Origin: Pseudozyma flocculosa PF-1
Lineage: Eukaryota; Basidiomycota; Ustilaginomycetes; Ustilaginales; Ustilaginaceae
Assembly (NCBI RefSeq): GCF_000417875.1
Contig: NW_006920893.1
Span: 285,955-349,954 of the forward strand
Direction: 5' to 3'
Length of the DNA stretch: 64,000 nt
Part shown: positions 1-9,564 of the stretch, in pieces
How the letters are laid out: each line of letters starts with the position of its first letter
Numbering within the stretch: position 1 is the first letter of the stretch
The notes under the pieces: model-generated
What the model saw: only the letters and a program-made list of their open reading frames with translations
Told to the model about the DNA's origin: nothing
Database searches by the model: none
Program-made: the position numbers and the translations under genes

Positions 1-3000
1 AGACGGTGACGAGGTAGGTGACCAGCTCCTCGCCGCGCTTCAGGTAGATGGTCTTCATCAGCAGCGCAATCTCGCCCAGCACAATCTGCGACTGGGCGTC
101 GCGCAGGTCGAACGTGTCCTTGGCCGGCGCCTCAAAGACGAGGCCGACGAGCGTCTCGTAAATGAAGCGCTCAAAGCCTGGCAGCGGCTTGCTCGGCGTC
201 GCCGATGCGCCGGCCGCCGTGGCGCCCGATGACGACGACGACGACTTGGCCGAGCCCGCCGAATTGGTGCCGTTGGCGGCGGCGGCGGCGGTGCCGGCGG
301 CAGTGGCGTCCTCGCCCTCCTTGCCGCCCCAGGTGGCGACGAGCCGGTGCAGGATGGAAAAGGCGGTGCGCTGGCACGACGGGTCCGACGCCGTCGAGTA
401 GTATACGATGCTCTGCAGCAGCGTCTCGAGCTGGCCGCGGTTCTTCTCCGAGACAAAGACGCCGTCCATGCCCGAGCCGACCATCGCCGAGAGGAAGTTG
501 ATGTAGGCGCGCTGCAGCTCGGCCTTGCGCACGGCGTCGTCGGTGCCGGCAATGTCCTGGTTGAGGAAGTAGAAGATGCGCTCGACGAGCATGAGAAAGA
601 GCTGGTCGATGATCGGCCGTACGCTCTCCTTGTACTTGTTGACCACCAGCCCGAGGAAGTTGATAAAGTCGATCAGCTCCTCGGCGCTGACCTGTCCCAG
701 CAGCGCGTCAATCAGCCCGGGGATGTAGGGCAGCACCGCCTTGCCGCACGTCGAGACGATGCGCGCGAAGGCGCCGCGCGCCGCCTCGCGGATCACGGCA
801 AACTGGTTGAGCGCCGTCAGGCTGACGAGGATCTGCTCCGTGACCGCCTTGAACACCTCGACCCACCGCGGCTCGGGCTGCGTGCTCTGCGGGTGGACGT
901 CCGGGAAGCCCTTGGCCAGGCTGCTGAGCGCCAGCATCAGGTGGTGGACCTGCAGCACCAGCCGCAGGTCGCTGCCGTCGCGCTGGAAGCCCTGCACCGC
1001 CTGCTGCAGCTGCTCGATGAGCGGCTGCGCAATCGCCCGCGACAGCATGACCTGGTCGTCGGGCGACGCATGCAGCAGCGACACCAGCACGCCGCTCGTC
1101 TCAAACAGGTAGAGCTGGCTGTCAAAGAAGCCAGCGGGCGCCGTCGCCTTCTGCAGCGGGTCCTCGTCCGGTCCCACGTCTGGCAGCTCGGCGCGCACCG
1201 CCAGCACGTCCTGCATCCCCTCGAGCAGGCGCGGCACGATGTCGAGCGGCAAGGCGCCGACGGTCCGCAGGTCACGGATGAAGCGGTAGAAGAGGTAGTT
1301 GGCGCGCTTGCGCACGCCCTGCCGCTCGTGGTGGATGCCGCGCCAGTCGAGGAAGGCGGGCAGCGCCTCCGAGACCGAGGCGCTGCGAGCGGCGAAAAAG
1401 TTCGAGTAGCGGATGAGGCACTCGAAGAACTGCAGCTGGACCGCTGGGTGCGGGTAGGCCGATACGTTGGACTGCACCAGCTTCTGCACCATCTCTCCCA
1501 GCGTGCTCAGCGGCAGCGTGGCGAGAACATCGTTGGAGATCTTGAGGTTGCGCCCCTTGGCCGTCTCGCCCTCGGGCAGCTGGACAAACGTCGCCGGCGA
1601 CAGGCCGACCTTGGGCGCCGCCGTGGCCGTGGTGAGGAGGTCGCCGTAAAAGTGGATGACAAACAGGGCCAGCTCGACCTGCTGCCAGCGCAGCCGCTGC
1701 GTCGCGGTGCCGGCGGCGCTCGCCTCGAACGAGGCAAACGTCGACAGCACCAGCTGCAGCAGCGTGTTGGAGAAGAGGCCCTCGTCGATGGCGGCGATGG
1801 CGCCGATGATGGTCTGCAGGTTCTTGCGCAGCTCGATGAACTTGATGTCCACCTCGTCCTCTTCCTCGTCGTCGTCGTCGGCGGCGCCGAAGCTGGCGCC
1901 GTTCCACTCGGCCTCCTCGTCAAACTGCATCTTCTGGAGCACGACCCGGATCAGGTTCGAGAGGAATTCGCCGCGCACCGGCGCCAGCGCGGCACCCCGC
2001 CGCTTGGCCTTCTTGTAGTTGTTGAGGACGGCGTTGATGCCGGACAAGACCTGCTCCGACGGGTCGTCGAACTCGTCAGAGAGGAAGCAGAGCACCACGG
2101 GCAGCGCCCCGTTGAGCAGGGCGTCGGCTGCGGTGCGGGTCGCCTCGTCGGCCGCCTCGTCCTCGACAATCTTGCACATCTCGAGCACCAGCACGTTGGT
2201 CAGCTTGGCGAGGTGCTCGCGGAACTCGACGTTGGCATCGCTGTCGTCGCCGGCGCCAGAGACGACCTTGCCCTTGTCGTCCTGCGGCGCGCTCGTCCGC
2301 GTCCGCGCTTCGAGGGGGGGGAGCACGTCGGTCAGGTTGAGCGCCTGTGCGAGCGACAGCTTGTCGGCGGGCTTCATGCCCTTGCTGACGACGCCGTGCA
2401 GCGCGTCGGCGGCGGCGGCGCGCAGCGAGGGGAGCGTGTGGTGGAGCAGCTGGAACAGCAGCGGCACCGTCTGGCCCGTCACAAAGAGGGATATGTCGAT
2501 CCAAGAGACGTAGTCCTCGACGACCTTGGTCGCCGCCGCAGTCAGCTCGACGGCGTTGGCGTACGTCATCGTCCGGAGGCCCGAGCCGCCGCCGGCCGCT
2601 GCAGCGTCGGCCGCGGCGCCCTGGTTGACCCTGGCGTGGCCCTGCTCGACGATGCTCCACACCGTCTCTGCGATGCTGGCGGCGTGGTTGGCGCGGATCT
2701 CATCGCGGATGGCGGCATCGCGCTGCAGCCTCTCCCTCGAGCGGACGGCCCGCAACGTGGCGTCAGAGCCCAGCGTGACCGAGAGGTCGTGCAGGACCCG
2801 CAGCACCAGGTCCGAGGTGTATGGGTTGAGCGGCAGCTGCGAAGACGAGCCGGCGCCGAGCGAAGGTGAGTTCGAAGGGTGGGCGCGGTAGAGCGAAAGC
2901 AGCGTCGGAAGCAGCGTAAACGGAGGTGGCAGGCTGTAGGTCTGGAGCAGCAACACTGCGAGCACCTGAGCGAACTTGTTCTTGAGGTCTGCAGAGCGAC

Positions 3001-3558
3001 AGGCGGTACGGGCAGCGAGGGGCGTTCAGCGTGCCTTGGCCACATGTCGAGCCAGCGTTGCGCAGGGATGGAGCTGCCCCAGGAAAGACTCACAAGGCAC
3101 AGCCTGATCGCCGGAGCCTGCCACGTACTCTTGCTGAATGTAGCTGACGGCGGCCTCCTGCAACGTGGCCACGGCAGCGGCCGGATCGCTCGACATGCCG
3201 ATCCTGAGCAGGAAAGCCGCAGAAGACCCAGAAGGGTGACGCCAGGACCGGAGGTGGTCAGCGTATGTACCGTGACCGGGACGAGCGGCGTCGCCCGAGC
3301 ACGGCCAGGGTCGACTCACTTGTTCTCTAGGAAGTCGTCGACCAGCATCAGTCCGAACATTCTGGCATTGTGGCTGTACTTTGGCCCGTCGCCGCCATCG
3401 TTTCTGGCTGACCATACGGCCCAGCCGACGCTCCAGCTCTCCTCGGTGATGCTCTTGAGGTGTTCGAGGAACTGGAGCGCCTGGGAGGTGAGTTCTGGCC
3501 CAGCATTGGCGAGCGGGTTCGAGGCGATTTCGACCGCCTGGATCAGCTGTGCCTCCAT
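1..3558 (-). CDS. LOS1: Exportin-T (tRNA nuclear export karyopherin), C-terminus beyond the window edge
   Basis: Karyopherin-beta that carries mature tRNA out of the nucleus with Ran-GTP. Three exons on the minus strand: 3558-3320, 3203-3094 and 2988 to the edge. Both introns (116 and 105 nt) have GTGAGT donors and CAG acceptors, and splicing keeps one frame of about 1112 residues in the window. Family signatures seen in translation are an N-terminal FGLMLVDDFLENK stretch, the NKFAQVLAVLLLQTY helix, and RGIHHERQGVRKRANYLF near residues 660-690, which matches the conserved exportin-T core. An acidic insertion (DDDDEEEDEVD) lies near 1855-1890. Yeast Los1 is 1100 residues, so only a short C-terminal piece should be missing. 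The overlapping 840-codon open frame on the plus strand is a GC-driven shadow. The family call is firm from sequence pattern; the exon joins are inferred from splice signals. Confidence 0.9.
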
Positions 3559-4870
3559 GGCGGCGGCGGCGTCAGCGTCGTGGTCGGGGTCGAGTCAGAG
3601 GTCGAGGTCGGAAGCGCCGGATTGGCAGAGCCGAGAAGGGCTAGGGGCGATCAGCGCAAAAGGGTGCGTTGGCTGCGGCTCTGCCTTTGGGAACGCCGGC
3701 CGGCTGGCTGGCTCAAAGAGCGCTGCGTTTGGCTGCGTGTGACGGCAGTGGCGCTCTGCGACGACGAGATCGGAGGCTGGGTCCTCTGTCGCTATGGCAG
3801 CATGAGAGGAGGCGAGAGGCGGATCAAACGAAGGGCCTGGCGAGGTGGGAAGTCTCGCAGAGGTCGGAACAGCGGCAATCGGAGGCGATGCTGGCGTGGC
3901 TGCGTTTCCAGGCAAGGAGAGGCGATGCGGCCAGCTCTGCGATGTCGAAGGCGATACCTGCTGTCAGATGGAACGCCGTGGCCGGATCTCGCTCGTACGC
4001 TAGGCGATGCTGCTGGTGTGTCGGCGATGGATCTCGAGGACAAAGGCGATGCAAATGGGGCGTGTGGCTGCAGCAGTTAGAGCGTCCGTCGCTGCGGGCT
4101 GTCGGCAAGGCGAGCTTTCGATCGACCAGAAGCGGGGTGCTAGGAAGGAGGGGGGGTGTGATGGCTTCTCGGAAGGATGACTACGGGGCCTTGACGAGGC
4201 CACGTCGAGCTCTCGACGTCGGGCTGTCCGCTTGCTCGCCTGCCCAACTCTGGCCTGGCCTGGCCTGCCCTGCCTGCCTGCCTGCCTGCTTGCTTGTTTG
4301 TTGGCCGGTCGTCTGAGGTGGCCCTCGCCTGCCTGCCTCTCTGCCCACCGCTGCCTCTAAGTCTCTGAGCGTGCGTGGCTGGCCGTTGTCTGTTGCGTTG
4401 CGTGTGTCTCTCTGCGCTTCTTCCTTCCGGGCTCGCCCCTCGCGAGCGAGCGAGAGAAGGAAAAATCCAAAACCCAACACCGTACCATCAGATCACCAGC
4501 GTCTCGGATCCGCGCCGCTCCACTTTGGCCTGGCCTGGCCTGGCCGACCCCTTTCAACCAGCGGACCCTAGCCTGGCCGCCCCCCTGGAAGCTGCAGCAT
4601 GAAAGCAGGCTAGGTAGGGCAGGCCGGCCTCGCCAGGCCTGGGCCTGGCTGCAGCCAACTTTTTTTCTTTCTTTTTCGCGCGCAAGCAGGCGTGGCCCGG
4701 CCTGCCTGTTGGTTGCCCGCCTTTCTTGCTTGCTCCACTTTTTGTGGGCCTGGCTCGGCTGGCCCGCCGCTGCTGGTTGCTGCTCGATTGCCTGTGGCCG
4801 CCTGCCTGCTTGCTGCTTGCCGCTGGCCCGCCCCCCGCACCCCTGGCTGCCTCGCTCAGGGTCCGGGATG

Positions 4871-4897
4871 AGCAGCAGCAGCAGCAGCAGCAGCAGC
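4871..4897. repeat. AGC trinucleotide tract
   Basis: About nine uninterrupted AGC units in the intergenic region upstream of LOS1. Confidence 0.9.
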
Positions 4898-5673
4898 GCA
4901 GCTAGCGTAGCGTTTTAGGTTGCCTGTCCCGCTCCGCCTGCTTCGTCCCCCTCCTCCCTGCTCCCCTATCGGCCTCGCACCGGCCTGGCCGACGCTTGCT
5001 TGCTGCCTCGCTGGGGGTCATCTCCTATCTTGAAGCTGCTCATTGTGTCGGACCTCTGCCGCCATCACGTAGCATCTGCCTGCCTCGGGGCCCAAAGAGA
5101 ATGGGAGCGGTATCTGTGTCGCTGAGCTCTGGCTGTAGCCTAGCCTGTCGAGCTCACCCGACCAACTCGGGCCAGCCCCGGCCTAGGCCTCATCAATCGA
5201 GCGTGGCGGCGTCGCCGGCTAGCCTCAGCCTGCCTGCTGCCTGCGCCAGGTAGGGGGTCCTTGCGCCGAACGCACGCTATGCTACGCAGCATCGACTGCA
5301 GGAGCGTCCCTGCCTCTTGTCTGATCCCCCTTCCCTGCTCTGCCCTACCATCACACCGTGCCCTCGTCACATCACACCCCACCCGACTGGCCCAGCTCCC
5401 CCGCTTCTGCCGTCACAAACACACGCGCAGCTCCCTGTCTAGCTTAGCCTGGCCCAGCCTGGCCAAGCCTGTCTGCTGCCCGCCCTCTTCCGCACGTTCG
5501 CTCGCTGCAAGCGGCTGGCGCTGTAGGTTGGCTGTGGCCCCAGCCCCTTCCGCCTGGGTGCAGTGCAGAGGCCGCCAGACTCACCTGCCTGGCTCCTTTG
5601 CTCACCTCTGGCTCCTGCCTTTCCACCGCACCACCACCTCCTTGGTCTTCCACGTCAGCACAAGCACAGACAA

Positions 5674-5676
<3 letters not shown>

Positions 5677-5709
<33 letters not shown>
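5677..5709. repeat. CAG trinucleotide tract followed by CAA units
   Basis: Eleven CAG units run directly into several CAA units, about 0.6 kb upstream of the 6295 start codon. It could lie in the 5' untranslated leader; no coding frame of recognisable character covers it. Confidence 0.9.
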
Positions 5710-5718
<9 letters not shown>

Positions 5719-6294
5719 CTATAGCAGCTTGCAAGAGCAAACCCGACGGCATAGCCACCGCCTACTACCTCGCCGCCTCGCCCCTACCTGCAGCGCCACC
5801 TACGACCATCGCTCGGCGCACCGTACGCTACACGCTATCCGCCCGGCGCTGCCTACAACCCCTCTTGACTCTTCCCCCTCGACCGTACTTCGACCACGCC
5901 ACCCACTTTCCTCGGCCACTCGGCCCCCCTCACGCCCCTCGACATTCTCTGACCGACTGCAAGCTCGGAGGTTCTACCTCGTATCTCTTTCCCTCATCTC
6001 TCGCACACCCCATCAGCGAGAATCTTCAGGGCGCCGAGGCCTCGCCCAGCATTTCGTCCGCAACCTGGAGCTGAAGCTGGATACAGGTGAGGACAGCCGT
6101 CCGACGTGGCTCGAAGAGCGCCATCTAGTCCGTACCTGCCCCGCATTGCCCAACGCCCGCTGATCACACTCCGAGCGGCATGCACCCCGCCATCCTCGAA
6201 CCACGTCTAGGCCCTTGCCTGCACAACACGGCAGCCAGGCTGTACCCCTAGGCAGACCCGCTGCCAGCCGGGCCAGCCTCTCCCCCTCCGCAAT

Positions 6295-9200
6295 ATGTCC
6301 TCGCCCATCGACGAGCCTGCGATGGCGGGCCACATCCGCAGCTTCAGCTCACCGAGCCTCTCGTCATCGTCGCACACACCCTCATCGTGCAACCTGGACG
6401 ACGTCGGCCCGCACGACCTGTCGGACGTCTCGTCGCTCGACGGGTCCGAATTCGAAATCATCGACGTCGTGCGACGACCCGCCTCATCGCTCTCTGCAAG
6501 GTCCCGCGAACATGCGGGCGCCGAGGGCAGCCACGATGCACCTTACGATGGCAGCCTGCTCGGTGATCACGCCGACCAGTGGGCCACGGTCCCCCGCCAC
6601 ACGACCCTGGCCGATGGCAGCCACGCCGTCGACGTGCATCGCCTCGCTCCGAACCAGAATTCGCGCACGCAGCGCGTCGTCGGTGGCGACAACATCGACG
6701 GCGACGAGCGTGGAGACCTGTCTGCCGTCCTCAATGAGCAAGATGCCGCCGAGGCCGACCTGCTCAACCGTAGCTTGACTTCAACTTTTGCCCTGTCTCG
6801 CCACGAGCAGCAGGACAGCGGTCCCTCGTCCAGCACCAACTCGACCTGCATCGTCACTCCGCTCGCTTCGATCCTGGCCAATGCCACAAGCCACCGGCTC
6901 TCGAGCTTTCCGGAGCGAGAGAGCGACGGCGAAAACGCCATCGCCAGCTCCGATGCGACGCCCTCGGTGCTCGCAGCCTCGCAGTTCACGTTCCCCGACC
7001 CGCTCAGCGTGTCGATGGCTGGGCCGGTTGGACACGAGGACGAAGGCGGCGCCGATGCCGCCGGCGGTTGCCCGGTAGTCTCGGCTCCCTCTGACCATTC
7101 GCAAGCGCTCCGCAACCGGCGATGGACCCCGGTCCCGAGCGAGGCAAAGACCACCGACCCGTCGATGGTCAGCCGTCCGAGCGAGCGCGGGTGGAACCGT
7201 GCGAGAGCGGCGGCGGCAAAGGCGGGGGCACCGACCGCCACCGCGTCGAGCTTCGGCTTCAACACCTTCGATCCGGCGTCGCTCGGGTCCACCGAGGTGG
7301 CAGCCAAGTCGGGCGACCTGCGCTCAGCGCTGGCCGGCCGTCCGGTGCGCAGGACCCACATCGACCTTCCCGCCGCCATCAATGTCTACTACCTTGGCCG
7401 TCGTCCGAGCGCGGCCGTGCTGTGGCGCATCTCGCAGGCGGTCAAGTCCTCGCTTGTCGAGGCGGCGGGCGTTCCTCTGCAGCCTCACGCGCGCGACGTC
7501 CACCAAGGCGGTATCGTCGTCACCAGGTCGGCCGCCGGCAACGCCTTTGGCAAGCGCGTCCTCCATCTCAAGGAGGTCGACTGCACCGAGGCACGCGACG
7601 ACAGCGCGGAGCGGACCGCAATGGTCGAGGGCTACCTCAAGGGCACTGCCGCGCATGACGTCGCCAAGGGCAACGCGCTCATCATCTGCTGCCTCGAGGG
7701 CGGCGAGGCCAGCACCTCGACCAGCCTGCCCAGCCACCTCGCCAGCCTGCTCGAATTGATCCATGCCCGCCTCCCCTCGCCCACCCAGCTGGGCAGTCAG
7801 GCAGCACAGGTCCCCAAGCCGCTGGTCCTGCCAGTCTCGTGCCCGAGATCGAGCGCGGATGCCGACGACGCCATCTCCATCGCTTCGTCCGGCCAGCGCG
7901 AGCTCGTGCGCCAGCTCTCAAGCCGCATGGATGTCCAGGCCATCGATCGAGAGTGGAGCTCAACCCTGGCCGAGACCCTGCGACTGCTCAAGGCCATCTG
8001 CTCGGCTCCCCACCTGCACGTGCAGTTTGCCCCCGGCACCGCCTTTGTGCGCGTCATTGGCTTCGAGGCCCTCGTCTCAAACTCGGCAAGCTGGTTCCGC
8101 GGCGATGCCACCTGGGCATGCCGCGCGGCGATGACCCTGACGACGCCGTCCAACTCGCCGTTGGTCCTCCTCCAGGGCGCCGAGTCGGAGCCTCGAGGCA
8201 TGCAAGCGCCGCCGGCCTGGCTGACAAAGACGCGCAAGTGGCTATCCCGCGGTGCTCAGAATGCCCCCTTCTATCAGGAATCGCTCGAATCGGGCAAGGA
8301 GAAGCTCGAGGACGACGAGGTCCTCGGCCCGCTCGAGGACCGCGACGACCTCGAGCGTCTCTCGACTCGCAAGCTGCTCTCACGCCACCGCATGCTCAAG
8401 CTCCTCGTCCTCGCCATGTCGCTGCTGTCGTGCGCCGCGCTGCTCGGCAACGGCACCGTGCCGCTGGCGAACAAGCTTTTCGATCAGGGAACCCGGCTTT
8501 CGCGCGCCTCGCTGTCCAAGCCGACAGCGATGTCGATCGTGAACTCGCTCACCCCCGGCGGCGGCGGCGCTTTCCTCGACTGCACTCGCAACCTCTCCCA
8601 GAGCATCGCAAGCCGTCACTCCGCCTCTTCGAGCCTCGTCAACGTACCCGCTGCCGGATCGAGCGGGACGAGCGGGACGAGTCCGACCGCCAGTCGCCGC
8701 ACCAAGTCTACGCCGAGCAAGCCATCCGAGCTGCGACCGAATGCCATGGCGAGCACGGCCGTGGCCGTTCGCAGCGCCGCTAACCAGACCACCGGCCTCT
8801 CCGTCTACCAGCAGACCGTGTTTGGCGATCCCCCAATGGCCGTCACGAACGATAGTGGCAGCAGCAGAACGAAGGGCAAGGCCAAGGCCAAGGGCAGAGC
8901 CAAGACCAAGGGCAAGTCCAAAGGTGTCGGCCGCGTCCAACGCTCGGCCGGCGGTTCGGCGACGGAGTCCGCAGCCTCGGCGCCGGCGCAGGGTCGGGTC
9001 CTTGATCGCCTGCTGCGCGGCGCGCATCAGGCCAAGACGGCGCTCATCGCCGGCGCCCGGCTATCGTGGCAGTACTGGCTGTCGGAGCTGTGGCGCGTCT
9101 ACCACGACATTGTCCTTCCAGCCCAGCAGTACTATGCCGACGCGTCGCTGCATGCCTCGCGGATGCTGCACAGTGCTCGCACCGCCTCGAAGGTGTTTGC

Positions 9201-9564
9201 CGACAAGCACAGACACGACGCCCGCCACCTGCTGTCGGACGCGGTCCGGGGCGCCGTCGTCGTCGACGATATGGTTCGCGCCCGTGCGCTCGAGACGCGC
9301 CAGTGGGCGCGCAGCATCTTTCGCGACATGACCAAGGGAGCCGTCATAGTCTCGGACGCTGCATCGAGCAGCCTGGCTTCTGCGGCCGAGGAGCTCAAGA
9401 CGAAGGGCGAAAACCTCGCGCAGCACCTCAAGTCCAAGCGCCTGGACGAGAGGTTGCGGCAGCGCGCGTCCGAGGCGCGCCGCTACAGCGACCAGCTCCT
9501 CGGGTCGGCGCTGAGGCGCGGCGATGAGCAGCTCGAGTACTGGTTCTTTGCCGACGACGACTGA
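6295..9564 (+). CDS. Uncharacterised large protein with one membrane segment and an LIR-like motif
   Basis: Not recognised. A single-exon frame of 1089 codons (1088 residues). The first ~340 residues are Ser-rich and probably disordered, with an acidic SEFEIIDVV sequence at about 51-59. A globular-looking part follows (about 355-690; pieces such as INVYYLGRRPSAAVLW, and ALIICCLEGG followed by LLELIHARL). One hydrophobic segment lies at about 700-718 (LLVLAMSLLSCAALL) after a basic flank. A Lys/Gly-rich basic stretch (GKAKAKGRAKTKGKSKG) sits near 860-880. The last ~160 residues are long, charged, Ala-rich helices ending in EYWFFADDD. No signal peptide is seen. The frame is much longer than chance and its two halves differ in composition as a real protein would. 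Function is unknown; a membrane-anchored adaptor is one possibility. Confidence 0.75.
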   Translation: MSSPIDEPAMAGHIRSFSSPSLSSSSHTPSSCNLDDVGPHDLSDVSSLDGSEFEIIDVVRRPASSLSARSREHAGAEGSHDAPYDGSLLGDHADQWATVPRHTTLADGSHAVDVHRLAPNQNSRTQRVVGGDNIDGDERGDLSAVLNEQDAAEADLLNRSLTSTFALSRHEQQDSGPSSSTNSTCIVTPLASILANATSHRLSSFPERESDGENAIASSDATPSVLAASQFTFPDPLSVSMAGPVGHEDEGGADAAGGCPVVSAPSDHSQALRNRRWTPVPSEAKTTDPSMVSRPSERGWNRARAAAAKAGAPTATASSFGFNTFDPASLGSTEVAAKSGDLRSALAGRPVRRTHIDLPAAINVYYLGRRPSAAVLWRISQAVKSSLVEAAGVPLQPHARDVHQGGIVVTRSAAGNAFGKRVLHLKEVDCTEARDDSAERTAMVEGYLKGTAAHDVAKGNALIICCLEGGEASTSTSLPSHLASLLELIHARLPSPTQLGSQAAQVPKPLVLPVSCPRSSADADDAISIASSGQRELVRQLSSRMDVQAIDREWSSTLAETLRLLKAICSAPHLHVQFAPGTAFVRVIGFEALVSNSASWFRGDATWACRAAMTLTTPSNSPLVLLQGAESEPRGMQAPPAWLTKTRKWLSRGAQNAPFYQESLESGKEKLEDDEVLGPLEDRDDLERLSTRKLLSRHRMLKLLVLAMSLLSCAALLGNGTVPLANKLFDQGTRLSRASLSKPTAMSIVNSLTPGGGGAFLDCTRNLSQSIASRHSASSSLVNVPAAGSSGTSGTSPTASRRTKSTPSKPSELRPNAMASTAVAVRSAANQTTGLSVYQQTVFGDPPMAVTNDSGSSRTKGKAKAKGRAKTKGKSKGVGRVQRSAGGSATESAASAPAQGRVLDRLLRGAHQAKTALIAGARLSWQYWLSELWRVYHDIVLPAQQYYADASLHASRMLHSARTASKVFADKHRHDARHLLSDAVRGAVVVDDMVRARALETRQWARSIFRDMTKGAVIVSDAASSSLASAAEELKTKGENLAQHLKSKRLDERLRQRASEARRYSDQLLGSALRRGDEQLEYWFFADDD

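Larger units (their letters stand above)
3559..6294. other. Intergenic region between LOS1 and the 6295 gene
   Basis: No convincing gene. The stretch holds many CTGGCC / GCCTGC motifs (for example 4252-4310, 4525-4550, 4617-4760) and two CAG trinucleotide tracts. Open frames here are low-complexity and differ on every strand, as expected of GC-rich noncoding DNA. The part next to 6295 is pyrimidine-rich and probably includes the 5' leader of the downstream gene. It also serves as the promoter of LOS1 on the other side. Confidence 0.6.

Noticed and set aside
347..2869. 840-codon plus-strand open frame
   Set aside because: It lies antisense to LOS1 exon 3; its sequence is Arg/Leu/Gln/Val-rich without domains, while the minus strand gives clear exportin-T motifs.
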